A stretch of 33,811 bases of DNA from Bradyrhizobium sp. WSM1743 (GTDB lineage: Bacteria > Pseudomonadota > Alphaproteobacteria > Rhizobiales > Xanthobacteraceae): NCBI RefSeq assembly GCF_000473065.1, contig NZ_AXAZ01000083.1:1-33811 (forward strand). The letters are read 5' to 3'. The notes beneath the pieces were generated by a model. It had not been told where the DNA came from. It did no database searches and saw nothing but the letters and a program-made list of their open reading frames with translations. Positions 1-7,355 of this stretch are shown here, piece after piece. A program made the translations under genes and the position numbers. Each line of letters starts with the position of its first letter. Within the stretch, counting starts at the first letter, position 1.

Positions 1-199
1 CCCACGCGGCTGTCGATCTCAACCCTCTTTCACCCAGACAATAGGCCAGCATCAGCCGAAGTAACGACACCGCATCTGGAATTTGGCGCCGCCGCACGAA
101 AGCCTTCGTCTGGCGCGCACTTATTTCAAGCTGCGCAGCCCCGCCGAGCTGCGCAACCACTCTCGTCCAGTCCTCGTTCAGAAGCGATTCGTCTGCCAT
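1..199 (-). CDS. IS4-family transposase, N-terminal part (runs off left edge)
   Basis: Reading leftward from an ATG at 199-197, the frame stays open to the window edge for 66 codons. It begins MADESLLNEDWTRVVAQLGG and contains the stretch LLRLMLAYCLGERGLRSTAAW. This resembles the N-terminal DNA-binding part of IS4-type transposases common in Bradyrhizobium (recognition from memory of the family). A purine-rich AAGG lies just upstream of the ATG. The catalytic DDE region would lie outside the window, so intactness cannot be judged. An 8-bp inverted repeat (208-225) sits in the leader. I could not define the IS terminal repeat. Confidence 0.7.
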   Translation of the reverse strand, partial: MADESLLNEDWTRVVAQLGGAAQLEISARQTKAFVRRRQIPDAVSLLRLMLAYCLGERGLRSTAAW

Positions 200-207
200 C
201 CCGCCTT

Positions 208-225
208 GGAATCACGTGTGATTCC
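208..225. repeat. 8-bp inverted repeat in transposase leader
   Basis: Perfect arms GGAATCAC and GTGATTCC are separated by GT, 9 nt upstream of the transposase ATG. In the transcript they would form a hairpin near the ribosome-binding site. The position suits an operator or a translation-limiting stem, but that role is inference. Confidence 0.45.
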
Positions 226-268
226 AACACTCAAGAATAAACTTAACGCCTATGCGGCCTTCCCTGCG

Positions 269-287
269 CCCTCTTCACAGAAGAGGG
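269..287. repeat. Short hairpin between transposase and RidA gene
   Basis: Perfect 8-bp arms CCCTCTTC and GAAGAGGG surround a 3-nt loop. It lies between the RidA-family stop (404) and the transposase start (199), both on the minus strand. No T-tract follows on the minus side, so a terminator role is weak. It could belong to the end of the insertion sequence. Confidence 0.4.
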
Positions 288-403
288 ACAAGGAAACCAG
301 CAAAACTCGGGCGTTTCGGGCCGCGAGAATGCTGAGCCATGTGTGGAACACTGGTGCTGTTGAGACGACCGAGCTTTCTCGCCTCGCCGGTATCGCTTGT
401 GTG

Positions 404-753
404 TCAGCGGCGGGCGGCGATCGCCGTCAGCTCCAGCCTGACGCCGGACCGAGATCCGCAACGCCAATGGCGGCACGCGCCGGCAGCTGGTCCGCGGTGA
501 AATAGCGCTTCCACACCTGGTTGAGCGCCGCCTTGTCGGCGAGATCAGTCAAAAAGATCGTCGCTTGCAGAACGCAGGAGAGATCGGAGCCGGCCCCATC
601 AAGCAGGGTCTTCAACTGGCGCAGCACATCGTCGGCCTGGCCTGCCATGTCGAGCCCCGCATCCTCGGGAACGATGCCGCCGAGATAGAGCACGCCATTA
701 TGCTCGACGATCTCGTGGAGCAGTCCTTCATAGGGCAGGGAACGTGCGATCAC
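404..753 (-). pseudogene. RidA (YjgF/UK114) family gene with one-base frameshift
   Basis: RidA-family proteins hydrolyse reactive enamine/imine intermediates or act in related detoxification. The minus-strand frame holds VEHNGVLYLGG, LLDGAGSDLSCVLQATIFLT and LPARAAIGVADLGP, all recognisable RidA blocks. After GVADLGP the frame ends early. One base is missing around 441-447, and the shifted frame reads VRLELTAIAARR and stops at 404, which is the normal RidA C-terminus. The start is uncertain. The frame stays open into the tRNA-Thr gene, but a gene cannot begin there, so a GTG at 753 (about 117 codons) is the best candidate. True decay or a consensus error are both possible. Confidence 0.7.
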
Positions 754-816
754 GATCGCATCCGTGGGTGTTGCGGGCTCGCTGCCGGGCGGAGGGCTCG
801 CGTCGATGAGGAAAGC

Positions 817-891
817 TGGTGCTGCCAGACAGGATTGAACTGTCGACCTCTCCATTACCAATGGAGTGCTCTACCACTGAGCTACGGCAGC
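817..891 (-). tRNA. tRNA-Thr (anticodon GGT)
   Basis: On the minus strand a complete cloverleaf starts GCTGCCG and closes with TGGCAGC, followed by discriminator A and an encoded CCA (817-819). The D arm is GCTC..GAGC. The anticodon stem is CTCCA/TGGAG with loop TTGGTAA, giving anticodon GGT. The T arm is GACAG TTCAATC CTGTC. The gene is intact. The RidA-family remnant lies directly beyond its 3' end. Confidence 0.95.
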
Positions 892-1207
892 ATGTGCTGG
901 GATCAGAATCGGCCGCTAAAGGGGCCTACCAAGCGGGCCGATATCTGCCACAAGCCCCCCTCCTGTGCAAGCTTGCAAGCCCCGTCAAAGCGAGAAAATC
1001 GGGCCGATATCGGGGCCAAAATGCCCGTTTTCGCACGAAACGACCGACTTTCCCCCGACTCGGGGGCCGAGATCCCCGCCCAACTGGCCAGTTGGCCCAG
1101 GGCCCAGATTCGATCCATTTCGAGTTTCGCACGATCGGATCGCGCCGGCCTCTTGAGCTGCCATGTTCGTTGGGCATGTTATGGCCGATCGCTGCGATGG
1201 ACCTTTG
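892..1207. repeat. Palindrome-rich spacer between tRNA-Thr and small ORF
   Basis: No gene is visible here. The stretch holds several perfect palindromes: TGCAAGCTTGCA (966-977), CCGATATCGG (1004-1013), CCCCCGA-C-TCGGGGG (1052-1066) and CCAACTGGCCAGTTGG (1080-1095). The motif GGGCCGATATC occurs twice (935-945 and 1001-1011). A looser inverted pair of GAAAA..CGGG and CCCGTTTTC flanks 994-1040. The density is far above that of other spacers in the window. Function unknown. Confidence 0.6.
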
Positions 1208-1396
1208 ATGACTGACCGGAACGACAAGAATTCGAAACAGGATCGGGCGTCCCGGGACGACCGGCTGAAATCGGCGCTGCGCGAAAACCTGAAGCGGCGG
1301 AAGCTGCAGGCGCGCGAGCGCGCCGCGATCACCGAGCCCTCGCAGAACGACGATGGTTCCCTAAATGAGGGGACCGCCGGCAAGTCCGGCGATTGA
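1208..1396 (+). CDS. Small basic hypothetical protein (62 aa)
   Basis: The frame begins at ATG 1208 with MTDRNDKNSKQDRASRDDRL, is rich in Lys, Arg, Asp and Asn, and has no membrane segment or Cys. An in-frame ATG at 1163 exists but the extension looks like spacer. From memory, a similar small charged protein often sits just upstream of murA in Bradyrhizobium, next to the DUF2948-hisD cluster. Here murA is not downstream; the accessory block 1430-7243 is. Function unknown. The coiled, highly charged composition suggests a disordered or nucleic-acid-associated protein, but that is only a guess. Confidence 0.6.
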   Translation: MTDRNDKNSKQDRASRDDRLKSALRENLKRRKLQARERAAITEPSQNDDGSLNEGTAGKSGD

Positions 1397-1429
1397 AGAT
1401 CGGCAGCTAGACTTTTGGAATGAGTGGGA

Positions 1430-3142
1430 ATGACGATGGCCCAGGACGAGGTGCAACGAACCGACAGGGAGGCGCTGATGGCGCAGTTCACGCGTCCCGA
1501 GCAAACCTTTCCGACGCTGACACAAGTCGAGATCGAGCGCCTGCGCCATTTCGGCGAGCTCAGGCACTATAAGGACGGCGAGTTGCTGTTCGAGACCGGC
1601 AAGCCCGGGCCCGGCATGTTCGTGGTGCTAGTGGGCCACGTCGCCATCACCCAGCGCGATGGGCTCGGTCACGTCACCCCGGTGATCGACCAGGGGCCGG
1701 GGCAATTCCTGGCCGAGCTCGGCCAGCTCTCCGGCCGGCCGGCGCTGGTCGACGGCCGCGCCGAGGGCGATGTCGAGGTGCTCCTCGTCCCGCCGGACCG
1801 GCTGCGTGCGCTGCTGGTGGCCGAAGCCGAGCTTGGCGAGCGCATCATGCGCGCGCTGATCCTGCGCCGGGTCAATCTGATCCAGGGCGGCATCGGTGGT
1901 CCCGTGCTGATCGGGCCGTCGAACGCCGCCGGCGTGGTGCGCCTGCAGGGCTTTCTCACCCGCAACGGCCAGCCGCATCATCTGCTCGATCCCAACAGCG
2001 AGCATGACGCCGCCGAATTGATCGCGCGCTATTCGCCGAAGCCGGAGGATTGGCCGCTCGTCGTCACGGCCGGCGGCACGGTGCTGCGCAATCCCAGCGA
2101 GACCGAGCTTGGCCGCGCCATCGGCATGATCGGCGGAGCCAAGGACAACCGCATCTACGACGTCGCCATCGTCGGCTGCGGACCCGCAGGGCTCGCGACC
2201 GCGGTCTACGCGGCCTCCGAAGGTCTCTCGGTTGCCGTGCTCGACACTCGCGCCTTCGGCGGACAGGCCGGCGCCAGTGCGCGCATCGAGAATTATCTGG
2301 GTTTTCCGACCGGCATCTCCGGCCAGGCGCTCGCGGGCCGCGCCTTCACCCAGGCGCAAAAGTTCGGCGCCGACATCATGATTCCGATGTCGGTGAGCTC
2401 GCTGGATTGCTCGCGCGCCAACGGCACCTTCGCCCTGGCGCTGGATTGCGGCGACACCTTGCGCTCGCGCGCGGTGGTGGTCGCGAGCGGCGCGCGCTAT
2501 CGCCGACCCGAGATCGAAAACCTCGACAAGTTCGAGGGCCGCGGCGTCTGGTACTGGGCCTCGCCCGTGGAGGCGCGGCTCTGCGCCGGCGAGGAGGTGG
2601 CTCTCGTCGGTGCCGGCAATTCGGCAGGGCAGGCCGCGGTGTTCCTGTCGGGCCACGCGAAAAAGGTGCTGATGATCATCCGCGGCGGTGGCCTCGGGGC
2701 CAGCATGTCGCGCTATCTCATCGAGCGCATCGAAGCGACGCCGAACATCGAATTGATGTTCAACACCGAGGTCACGGCGCTCGAAGGCGACGAGACCTCG
2801 CTGCTGCGGCGCATCCGCTGGAAGAGCCGGCTGTCCGATGACGAGGATTCCGCCGACATCCGCAACCTCTTCCTGTTTGTCGGTGCCGATCCGGCCACCT
2901 CATGGCTCGACGGCTGCGGCGTCACGCTCGATCGCGGCGGCTTCGTCGTCACAGGCGCGCAGTCCGAGCAGAACCAGGGCAAGCTGGTGGCGCCGCTGGA
3001 AACCTCGGTGCCCGGCGTCTACGCCGTCGGCGACGTCCGCTCCGGCTCGGTCAAGCGCGTCGGCGGCGCTATCGGCGAGGGCGCACAGGTCGTGGCCTCC
3101 CTGCACGGCTATCTCGGCGACGCCGCAAAACCGGCGCTTTAG
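1430..3142 (+). CDS. cNMP-binding domain / thioredoxin-reductase-like FAD oxidoreductase
   Basis: About 570 aa. Residues 30-150 form a Crp-type cyclic-nucleotide-binding domain (YKDGELLFETGKPGPGMFVV). Residues 165-240 resemble a redox-dead thioredoxin-like fold. From about 245 a thioredoxin-reductase-type flavoprotein follows: FAD loop VGCGPAG, FGGQAG..ENYLGFPTGISG, NADPH loop VGAGNSAGQAA, and a C-terminal YAVGDVRSGSVKRV. In true thioredoxin reductases a CxxC (CATC) follows GVSY. Here the matching stretch reads GVWYWASPVEARLC, so the active-site pair is absent. The protein probably reduces something other than thioredoxin, perhaps under nucleotide control. Starts at GTG 1424, ATG 1430 and ATG 1436 are all possible; GGGA at 1426-1429 favours 1436, GGAA at 1417-1420 favours 1430. 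Confidence 0.85.
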   Translation: MTMAQDEVQRTDREALMAQFTRPEQTFPTLTQVEIERLRHFGELRHYKDGELLFETGKPGPGMFVVLVGHVAITQRDGLGHVTPVIDQGPGQFLAELGQLSGRPALVDGRAEGDVEVLLVPPDRLRALLVAEAELGERIMRALILRRVNLIQGGIGGPVLIGPSNAAGVVRLQGFLTRNGQPHHLLDPNSEHDAAELIARYSPKPEDWPLVVTAGGTVLRNPSETELGRAIGMIGGAKDNRIYDVAIVGCGPAGLATAVYAASEGLSVAVLDTRAFGGQAGASARIENYLGFPTGISGQALAGRAFTQAQKFGADIMIPMSVSSLDCSRANGTFALALDCGDTLRSRAVVVASGARYRRPEIENLDKFEGRGVWYWASPVEARLCAGEEVALVGAGNSAGQAAVFLSGHAKKVLMIIRGGGLGASMSRYLIERIEATPNIELMFNTEVTALEGDETSLLRRIRWKSRLSDDEDSADIRNLFLFVGADPATSWLDGCGVTLDRGGFVVTGAQSEQNQGKLVAPLETSVPGVYAVGDVRSGSVKRVGGAIGEGAQVVASLHGYLGDAAKPAL

Positions 3143-3209
3143 GCAAGCAGAAGCCAAGGGAATGGCAAGTCGAATGAGGCTTGCCATCGCGCCGGCAACT
3201 ACAGACTAT

Positions 3210-3318
3210 CCCTCATCCTGAGGAGCCGCGACAGCGGCGTCTCGAAGGAGAGGCCCAGCTGCCAAAGCCGGCCCTGCATGGTTCGAGACGGCGCTTGCGC
3301 GCCTCCTCACCATGAGGG
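3210..3318. repeat. Long palindromic intergenic repeat (CCTCATCCTGAGGAG type)
   Basis: The element opens CCCTCATCCTGAGGAG and closes CTCCTCACCATGAGGG, with inner arms GTCTCGAA and TTCGAGAC. The whole can fold into one long imperfect hairpin. I recognise this as a high-copy intergenic element of Bradyrhizobium and relatives (memory, not searched). It fills most of the gap between the oxidoreductase and EthD-like genes. Confidence 0.75.
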
Positions 3319-3352
3319 TCAACATAGAACAAGATTCAAACGGGAGGACTAA

Positions 3353-3661
3353 ATGGCTGAAGTCGTCGTGCTCTACAAGACACCCAAGGATGCTGCCGCC
3401 TTCGACAAGTACTATGCCGAGACGCACATTCCGCTGGCCAAGAAGCTTCCCGGCCTGAAGAAATACGCCGTCAGCAGGGGGCCGGTCGCATCTCCCGCAG
3501 GTCCTTCCGGAATCCATCTCGTCGCCATTCTCACCTTCGACAGCGTGGCCGACGTTCAGACAGCGTTCGCCAGTCCAGAAGGCAAGGCGACCGGCGCCGA
3601 CGTGCCGAAATTCGCCAGCGGCGGTGCCGACATCCTGATCTTCGACACCAAGGACGTGTGA
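3353..3661 (+). CDS. EthD family protein (102 aa)
   Basis: A ferredoxin-like alpha/beta-barrel protein of the EthD family. EthD was first tied to ethyl tert-butyl ether degradation, but most members have no known substrate. Visible signature: VVVLYKTPKDAAAFDKYY, then ETHIPLAKKLPGLKKY, LVAILTFDS and a C-terminal GADILIFDTK. The length matches the family (about 100 aa). A strong ribosome-binding site (GGGAGGA) lies 5 nt before ATG 3353. It is a monocistronic unit flanked on both sides by intergenic repeats. Such proteins dimerise and often help a neighbouring oxidoreductase, but no partner is obvious here. Confidence 0.85.
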   Translation: MAEVVVLYKTPKDAAAFDKYYAETHIPLAKKLPGLKKYAVSRGPVASPAGPSGIHLVAILTFDSVADVQTAFASPEGKATGADVPKFASGGADILIFDTKDV

Positions 3662-3698
3662 AGGATCGCTTCAACTTTCGTCGAAAGCCTGAATGCCC

Positions 3699-3784
3699 GT
3701 AGCCCGGATGGAGCGCAGCGTAATCCGGAGCCGCTATTGCTTGTGGCACGTTTCCCGGATTTCGCTTCGCTCCATCCGGGCTAC
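3699..3784. repeat. Palindromic intergenic repeat (GTAGCCCGGATGGAGCG type)
   Basis: Perfect terminal arms GTAGCCCGGATGGAGCG and CGCTCCATCCGGGCTAC face each other across about 50 nt. It differs in sequence from the repeat at 3210. It lies 37 nt after the EthD-like stop and may also act as a bidirectional terminator-like stem. The family is familiar from Bradyrhizobium genomes (memory). Confidence 0.75.
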
Positions 3785-3959
3785 AAACTAACAACTGCTG
3801 TCGTTTGCGACAGCGCTGCAAAAAATTCAGCTATGCGTTTGTCGATTCGCACGACGACGCGTGGCTGCGCTCCTGCATGTGACGACAACGCAGGTGGCAA
3901 TCCCATGGGGACCGTAATACTACTCTCATCATCTCAATGCGGAGAGTAGGAGAGATGTC

Positions 3960-4452
3960 ATGGTGCTTGGGTTGAGCCTGCCCGCCTTCACGTTGGTCCA
4001 TGTCATCATCAGCCTGATCGCCATCGTCGCCGGCCTCGTCGTGATGTTCGGCCTGCTCGGCTCGAAGCCGATGCCCGGCCTCACTGCGATCTTCCTGCAG
4101 CGCCACCGGCTTCCTGTTTCCTTTCAAGGAGCTGCTGCCTTCGCACATCATCGGCATCATCTCGCTGGTGCTGCTCGCGATCGCCTGCTTTGCGCTGTAC
4201 GGCATGAAGCTCGCCGGGGTCTGGCGTCCGATCTACATCGTGACCGCGATGATCTCGCTCTATTTCAACGTCTTCGTGCTGGTGATCCAGTCGTTCCTGA
4301 AGGTGCCTGCGCTCGCCGCACTCGCGCCCGCCGTGCCGCCGGCGCCGCCATCGGGTCCGGTGTTCGCCGTGGTGCAGGGCATCGTGCTGGTGTTTTTCGT
4401 GGTGCTGACGATCGGCGCCTGGCGCCGCTTCAGGCCGATGTCGTTTGCCTGA
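3960..4452 (+). pseudogene. Four-TM membrane protein gene broken by a small internal deletion
   Basis: The first part (3960 to about 4100) encodes LVHVIISLIAIVAGLVVMFG and stops making sense after LTAIFL. From about 4100 the +1-shifted frame continues ATGFLFPFKELLPSHIIGII, then three more membrane segments and RRFRPMSFA to a stop at 4450-4452. The two halves clearly belong together. The junction lacks the short hydrophobic linker expected between TAIFL and ATGF, so a deletion of about 20 nt (not a multiple of three) is more likely than a single-base error. AGGAGAGA precedes the ATG. Family not named; function unknown. Confidence 0.7.
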
Positions 4453-4575
4453 TCGCACGATTCTCAACGTTCGCAGGTGATGCGAGGCATCGCATTCGGG
4501 ACGTCGCATTACCATCTGCACATCGTCGGCGCGTGCCTGTTTGCGCGCACCAATTTCACCGAAAGAGAGTCATAC

Positions 4576-5400
4576 ATGCCCACCATCACCACCAAAGACG
4601 GCGTCGAGATCTTCTACAAGGACTGGGGGGCGGGCCAGCCGATCGTGTTCAGCCATGGCTGGCCGCTGTCGTCGGACGATTGGGACGCGCAGATGATGTT
4701 CTTCGTCACCCGTGGCTACCGCGTCATCGCCCATGACCGCCGCGGTCACGGCCGCTCGGCGCAGGTCGCCGACGGCCACGACATGGATCACTATGCCGAC
4801 GATCTCGCCGCGCTCACCGCGCATCTCGACCTCAAGAACGCCATTCATGTCGGGCATTCCACCGGCGGCGGCGAGGTCGTGCACTACATCGCGCGCCATG
4901 GCGAGAGCCGGGTGGCGAAAGCTGCGATCCTCTCCGCGGTGCCGCCGCTGATGGTGCAGACGCCGGCCAATCCCGGCGGGCTCCCGAAGAGCGTGTTCGA
5001 CGATCTCCAGAAGCAGCTCGCCGCCAGCCGCACGCAATTCTATCGCGACCTCCCCGCGGGCCCGTTCTACGGCTACAACCGCCCCGGCGCAAAACCGTCG
5101 GAAGCTGTGATCGAGAACTGGTGGCGCCAGGGCATGATGGGCGGCGCGAAAGCGCACTACGACGGCATCGTCGCGTTCTCGCAAACCGATTTCACCGAGG
5201 ACCTGAAGAAGATCAACGTGCCCGTGCTGGTGATGCACGGCGACGACGACCAGATCGTGCCCTATGCCGACTCGGCGCCGCTGTCGGCCAAGCTGCTCAA
5301 GAAGGGCATCCTGAAAACGTACAAGGGATTCCCTCACGGCATGCCGACAACGCACGCCGAAACGATCAACGCCGACCTGCTGGCGTTTTTCAGGGAGTGA
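4576..5400 (+). CDS. Alpha/beta hydrolase, non-haem haloperoxidase / arylesterase type (274 aa)
   Basis: Cofactor-free hydrolases of this group cleave aryl esters and can form peracids, the origin of the name haloperoxidase. The nucleophile Ser95 sits in GHSTGGGE, the acid is in HGDDDQIVP (about 223-225), and His254 is in GFPHGMPTTH. The oxyanion region FSHGWPLSSDDWD and HDRRGHGRS are typical. Length matches the family. ATG 4576 follows GAAAGAGAG; an in-frame ATG at 4477 would add 33 residues not typical of the family. It stands alone between the broken membrane gene and a repeat. Probably cytoplasmic, as no signal peptide is seen. Confidence 0.9.
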   Translation: MPTITTKDGVEIFYKDWGAGQPIVFSHGWPLSSDDWDAQMMFFVTRGYRVIAHDRRGHGRSAQVADGHDMDHYADDLAALTAHLDLKNAIHVGHSTGGGEVVHYIARHGESRVAKAAILSAVPPLMVQTPANPGGLPKSVFDDLQKQLAASRTQFYRDLPAGPFYGYNRPGAKPSEAVIENWWRQGMMGGAKAHYDGIVAFSQTDFTEDLKKINVPVLVMHGDDDQIVPYADSAPLSAKLLKKGILKTYKGFPHGMPTTHAETINADLLAFFRE

Positions 5401-5406
5401 GGCTCC

Positions 5407-5569
5407 TACCCTCCCCTGGAGGGGGAGGGTCGATCGCGCGCAGCGCGAGCGGGGTGGGGTGACGGTCCCTCCGCGACGAACAGTGCCCGAGTGGAGAGAT
5501 CACCCCACCCCGTCACGAGATCTCGCTTCGCTCGATCACGTGCCGACCCTCCCCCTCCAGGGGAGGGTA
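5407..5569. repeat. Palindromic intergenic repeat (TACCCTCCCCTGGAGGGGGAGGGT type)
   Basis: Arms TACCCTCCCCTGGAGGGGGA and the reverse complement at 5550-5569 enclose about 110 nt that also holds GGGGTGGGGTGA/TCACCCCACCCC. It separates the convergent hydrolase (plus) and TetR (minus) genes and could terminate both. This is a third repeat family, distinct from 3210 and 3699. Confidence 0.75.
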
Positions 5570-5576
5570 AGCCAGC

Positions 5577-6215
5577 TCACTTCAATATCGCCCTGATCGC
5601 ATCGAAGGTGCGCTTCACGAAGGCCTCCGGCTTTTCGCGCGCGCCTTCGCCGATCCAGCTCTCGCCGCCGACGCGCATGGCGCCGGTGGCGATCATGGCG
5701 ACGAGCCGGGCCTTCGATCGGTCCGATTTGGTGCGGGCGCGCTGTGCCAGCCCCTCGGCCAGCGCGCGCTCGAGCTTTTCGTATTTGAGCTGGTCGCGCG
5801 CCTGCAGCGCGGGATTGTCGCGCTTGAGTCGCGACATCGCTGCAGCTTCCGCCGGGTCGAGCCGTTTGACCGCCGCCGCGATCGCATTCTCCGCTGCCGT
5901 CAGCATGGATTCGTCCGCGGGCCGGGCGACGATCTCGGCGACCAGCGCACTTGCCGCGCCCTCCTGCCAGGCGGCGACCACGTCCTCCTTCGACGCGAAA
6001 TAATGGAAGAAGCTGCGCCGCGACACGTTCGCCGCCGCCGCGATGTCGTCGATGGTCGTGGCCTCGAAGCCGCGCTCCAGGAACAGGGTCATCGCCGCGC
6101 GGGTCAGCCGCTCGCGGGTCTCTTGCCGCTTGCGCTCGCGCAGGCCGGTGGCGAGAGATTTTCCTTCCGCGGACAATGACTTGACGCTTATTCCGGCGAC
6201 CTTCGAAGCCTTCAA
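5577..6215 (-). CDS. TetR-family transcriptional regulator (212 aa)
   Basis: The N-terminal helix-turn-helix is clear at about residues 30-78: RERLTRAAMTLFLERGFEAT, then TIDDIAAAANVSRRSFFHYF and ASKEDVV. The C-terminal ligand domain is generic and does not reveal the inducer. The protein carries a 25-30 residue N-terminal extension before the HTH; an internal start nearer the HTH is not obvious, and the ORF start at 6215 is used. The gene is divergent from the SDR gene, with 89 nt between. That gap holds a perfect palindrome (6238-6250) that is the likely operator, so this protein probably represses itself and the SDR. Confidence 0.88.
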   Translation of the reverse strand: MKASKVAGISVKSLSAEGKSLATGLRERKRQETRERLTRAAMTLFLERGFEATTIDDIAAAANVSRRSFFHYFASKEDVVAAWQEGAASALVAEIVARPADESMLTAAENAIAAAVKRLDPAEAAAMSRLKRDNPALQARDQLKYEKLERALAEGLAQRARTKSDRSKARLVAMIATGAMRVGGESWIGEGAREKPEAFVKRTFDAIRAILK

Positions 6216-6237
6216 ATCATTTCACCTCTTGCAAACT

Positions 6238-6250
6238 TGCACTCAGTGCA
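6238..6250. promoter_or_regulatory. Probable TetR operator, palindrome TGCACT-C-AGTGCA
   Basis: A perfect 13-bp inverted repeat lies between the divergent tetR (start 6215) and SDR (start 6305) genes, 23 nt from the tetR start and 55 nt from the SDR start. Centre position, size and symmetry suit a TetR-dimer site. Direct evidence is the palindrome and its location; the binding is inferred. Confidence 0.55.
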
Positions 6251-6304
6251 CATTTAGACCGGTCGCGGGCCCTTTCCCACCCCTGAAAGCCGCGGAGACA
6301 TGGC

Positions 6305-7243
6305 ATGACCGACTGGACCACGGCAGACATCCCCTCACTCAGCGGCAAGACCGTCGTCGTGACCGGGGCGACGGGCGGGCTCGGCTACGAGACGGCGATG
6401 GCGCTGGCGGGCGCCGGTGCCATTGTCATACTCACCGGACGCGACGACGCAAAGGGCTTGCGGGCGATCGAAGGCATTTGCGAGCGGTTTCCCGACGCGC
6501 TGATCGCCTATGAGCATCTCGACCTCGCAAGCCTTGCCTCCGTCGCCGATTTTGCCCGGCGCTTCGCCGCCGATAACGAACGGCTCGATCTCCTCGTCAA
6601 CAATGCCGGCGTGATGGCGCTGCCGAAGCGGCAGCAGACGGAGGATGGCTTCGAGATGCAGCTCGGCACCAACTATCTCGGTCACTACGCCTTGACGGCG
6701 CGGCTGTTGCCGCAGCTTCGCCGCGGCAAGGCGTCCCGCATCGTCAATCTCTCGAGCCTTGCTCACCGCTCCGGTGCGATCAATTTCGACGATCTGCAAA
6801 GCAAGCATTCCTATCGTCCGTGGCGCGCCTACTGCCAATCCAAGCTGGCGATGCTGATGTTTGCGCTGGAGTTGCAACGCCGCAGCCTCGCCGCCGGCTG
6901 GGGCCTGATGAGCCTTGCCGCCCATCCCGGCTACGCGCGGACCGACCTCATTGCGAACGGCCCCGGCGCCAACACGTTGCAGTGGCGGGTCGGCCGGCTG
7001 TTGCAGCCGTTGATCAGCCAGTCGGCAGCCGAAGGCGCGCTGCCCACGCTGTTTGCGGCGACCTCTCCGGACGCCGAGCCGGGCGGCTATTACGGTCCAA
7101 ACGGGTTTTACGAATTGAAGGGATCACCCGGGCCGGCGAAGATCGCGGCGCGGGCGAAGGATCTCGCTGCGGCGGCCATGCTGTGGGATGCCTCCGCAAC
7201 GCTGACCGGTGTATCCTTCGACGAGATCGCGGCCGCCGCATGA
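6305..7243 (+). CDS. Short-chain dehydrogenase/reductase, retinol-dehydrogenase-like (312 aa)
   Basis: NAD(P)-dependent oxidoreductase of the SDR superfamily. The cofactor loop TGATGGLG is at 20-27, NNAG at 99-102, the catalytic Ser in VNLSSLAH (about 150) and Tyr176/Lys180 in YCQSK. The longer C-terminus with HPGYARTDL and a GGYYGPNGFYELKG segment matches the large SDR group that includes the WWOX/retinol dehydrogenase-like bacterial enzymes. Substrate unknown. GGAG lies 10 nt before the ATG. Divergent pairing with the TetR gene suggests induction by a compound the enzyme modifies. Confidence 0.92.
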   Translation: MTDWTTADIPSLSGKTVVVTGATGGLGYETAMALAGAGAIVILTGRDDAKGLRAIEGICERFPDALIAYEHLDLASLASVADFARRFAADNERLDLLVNNAGVMALPKRQQTEDGFEMQLGTNYLGHYALTARLLPQLRRGKASRIVNLSSLAHRSGAINFDDLQSKHSYRPWRAYCQSKLAMLMFALELQRRSLAAGWGLMSLAAHPGYARTDLIANGPGANTLQWRVGRLLQPLISQSAAEGALPTLFAATSPDAEPGGYYGPNGFYELKGSPGPAKIAARAKDLAAAAMLWDASATLTGVSFDEIAAAA

Positions 7244-7355
7244 GTCGCGAGGCCGTTGGGGACATCAATAGCCTCTAACCGGCCGTTAGTTTGTGCGGAA
7301 ATTTCACGGCCCGCGCGCGTTGAGCCCTGTCCACTGCGAAGGAGAAGCGTCGGCG

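Noticed and set aside
83..505. Plus-strand open frame of 140 codons at the left edge
   Set aside because: It is antisense to the transposase start and the RidA-family gene, and its sequence lacks any family resemblance.
1..891. Genomic island boundary at tRNA-Thr
   Set aside because: No integrase and no duplicated tRNA 3' end were seen within the window, so I cannot support an att site.
819..1208. Open frame reading through tRNA-Thr
   Set aside because: Its start (DRIELSTSPLPMECSTTELR) is the antisense of the tRNA, a well-known false protein pattern.
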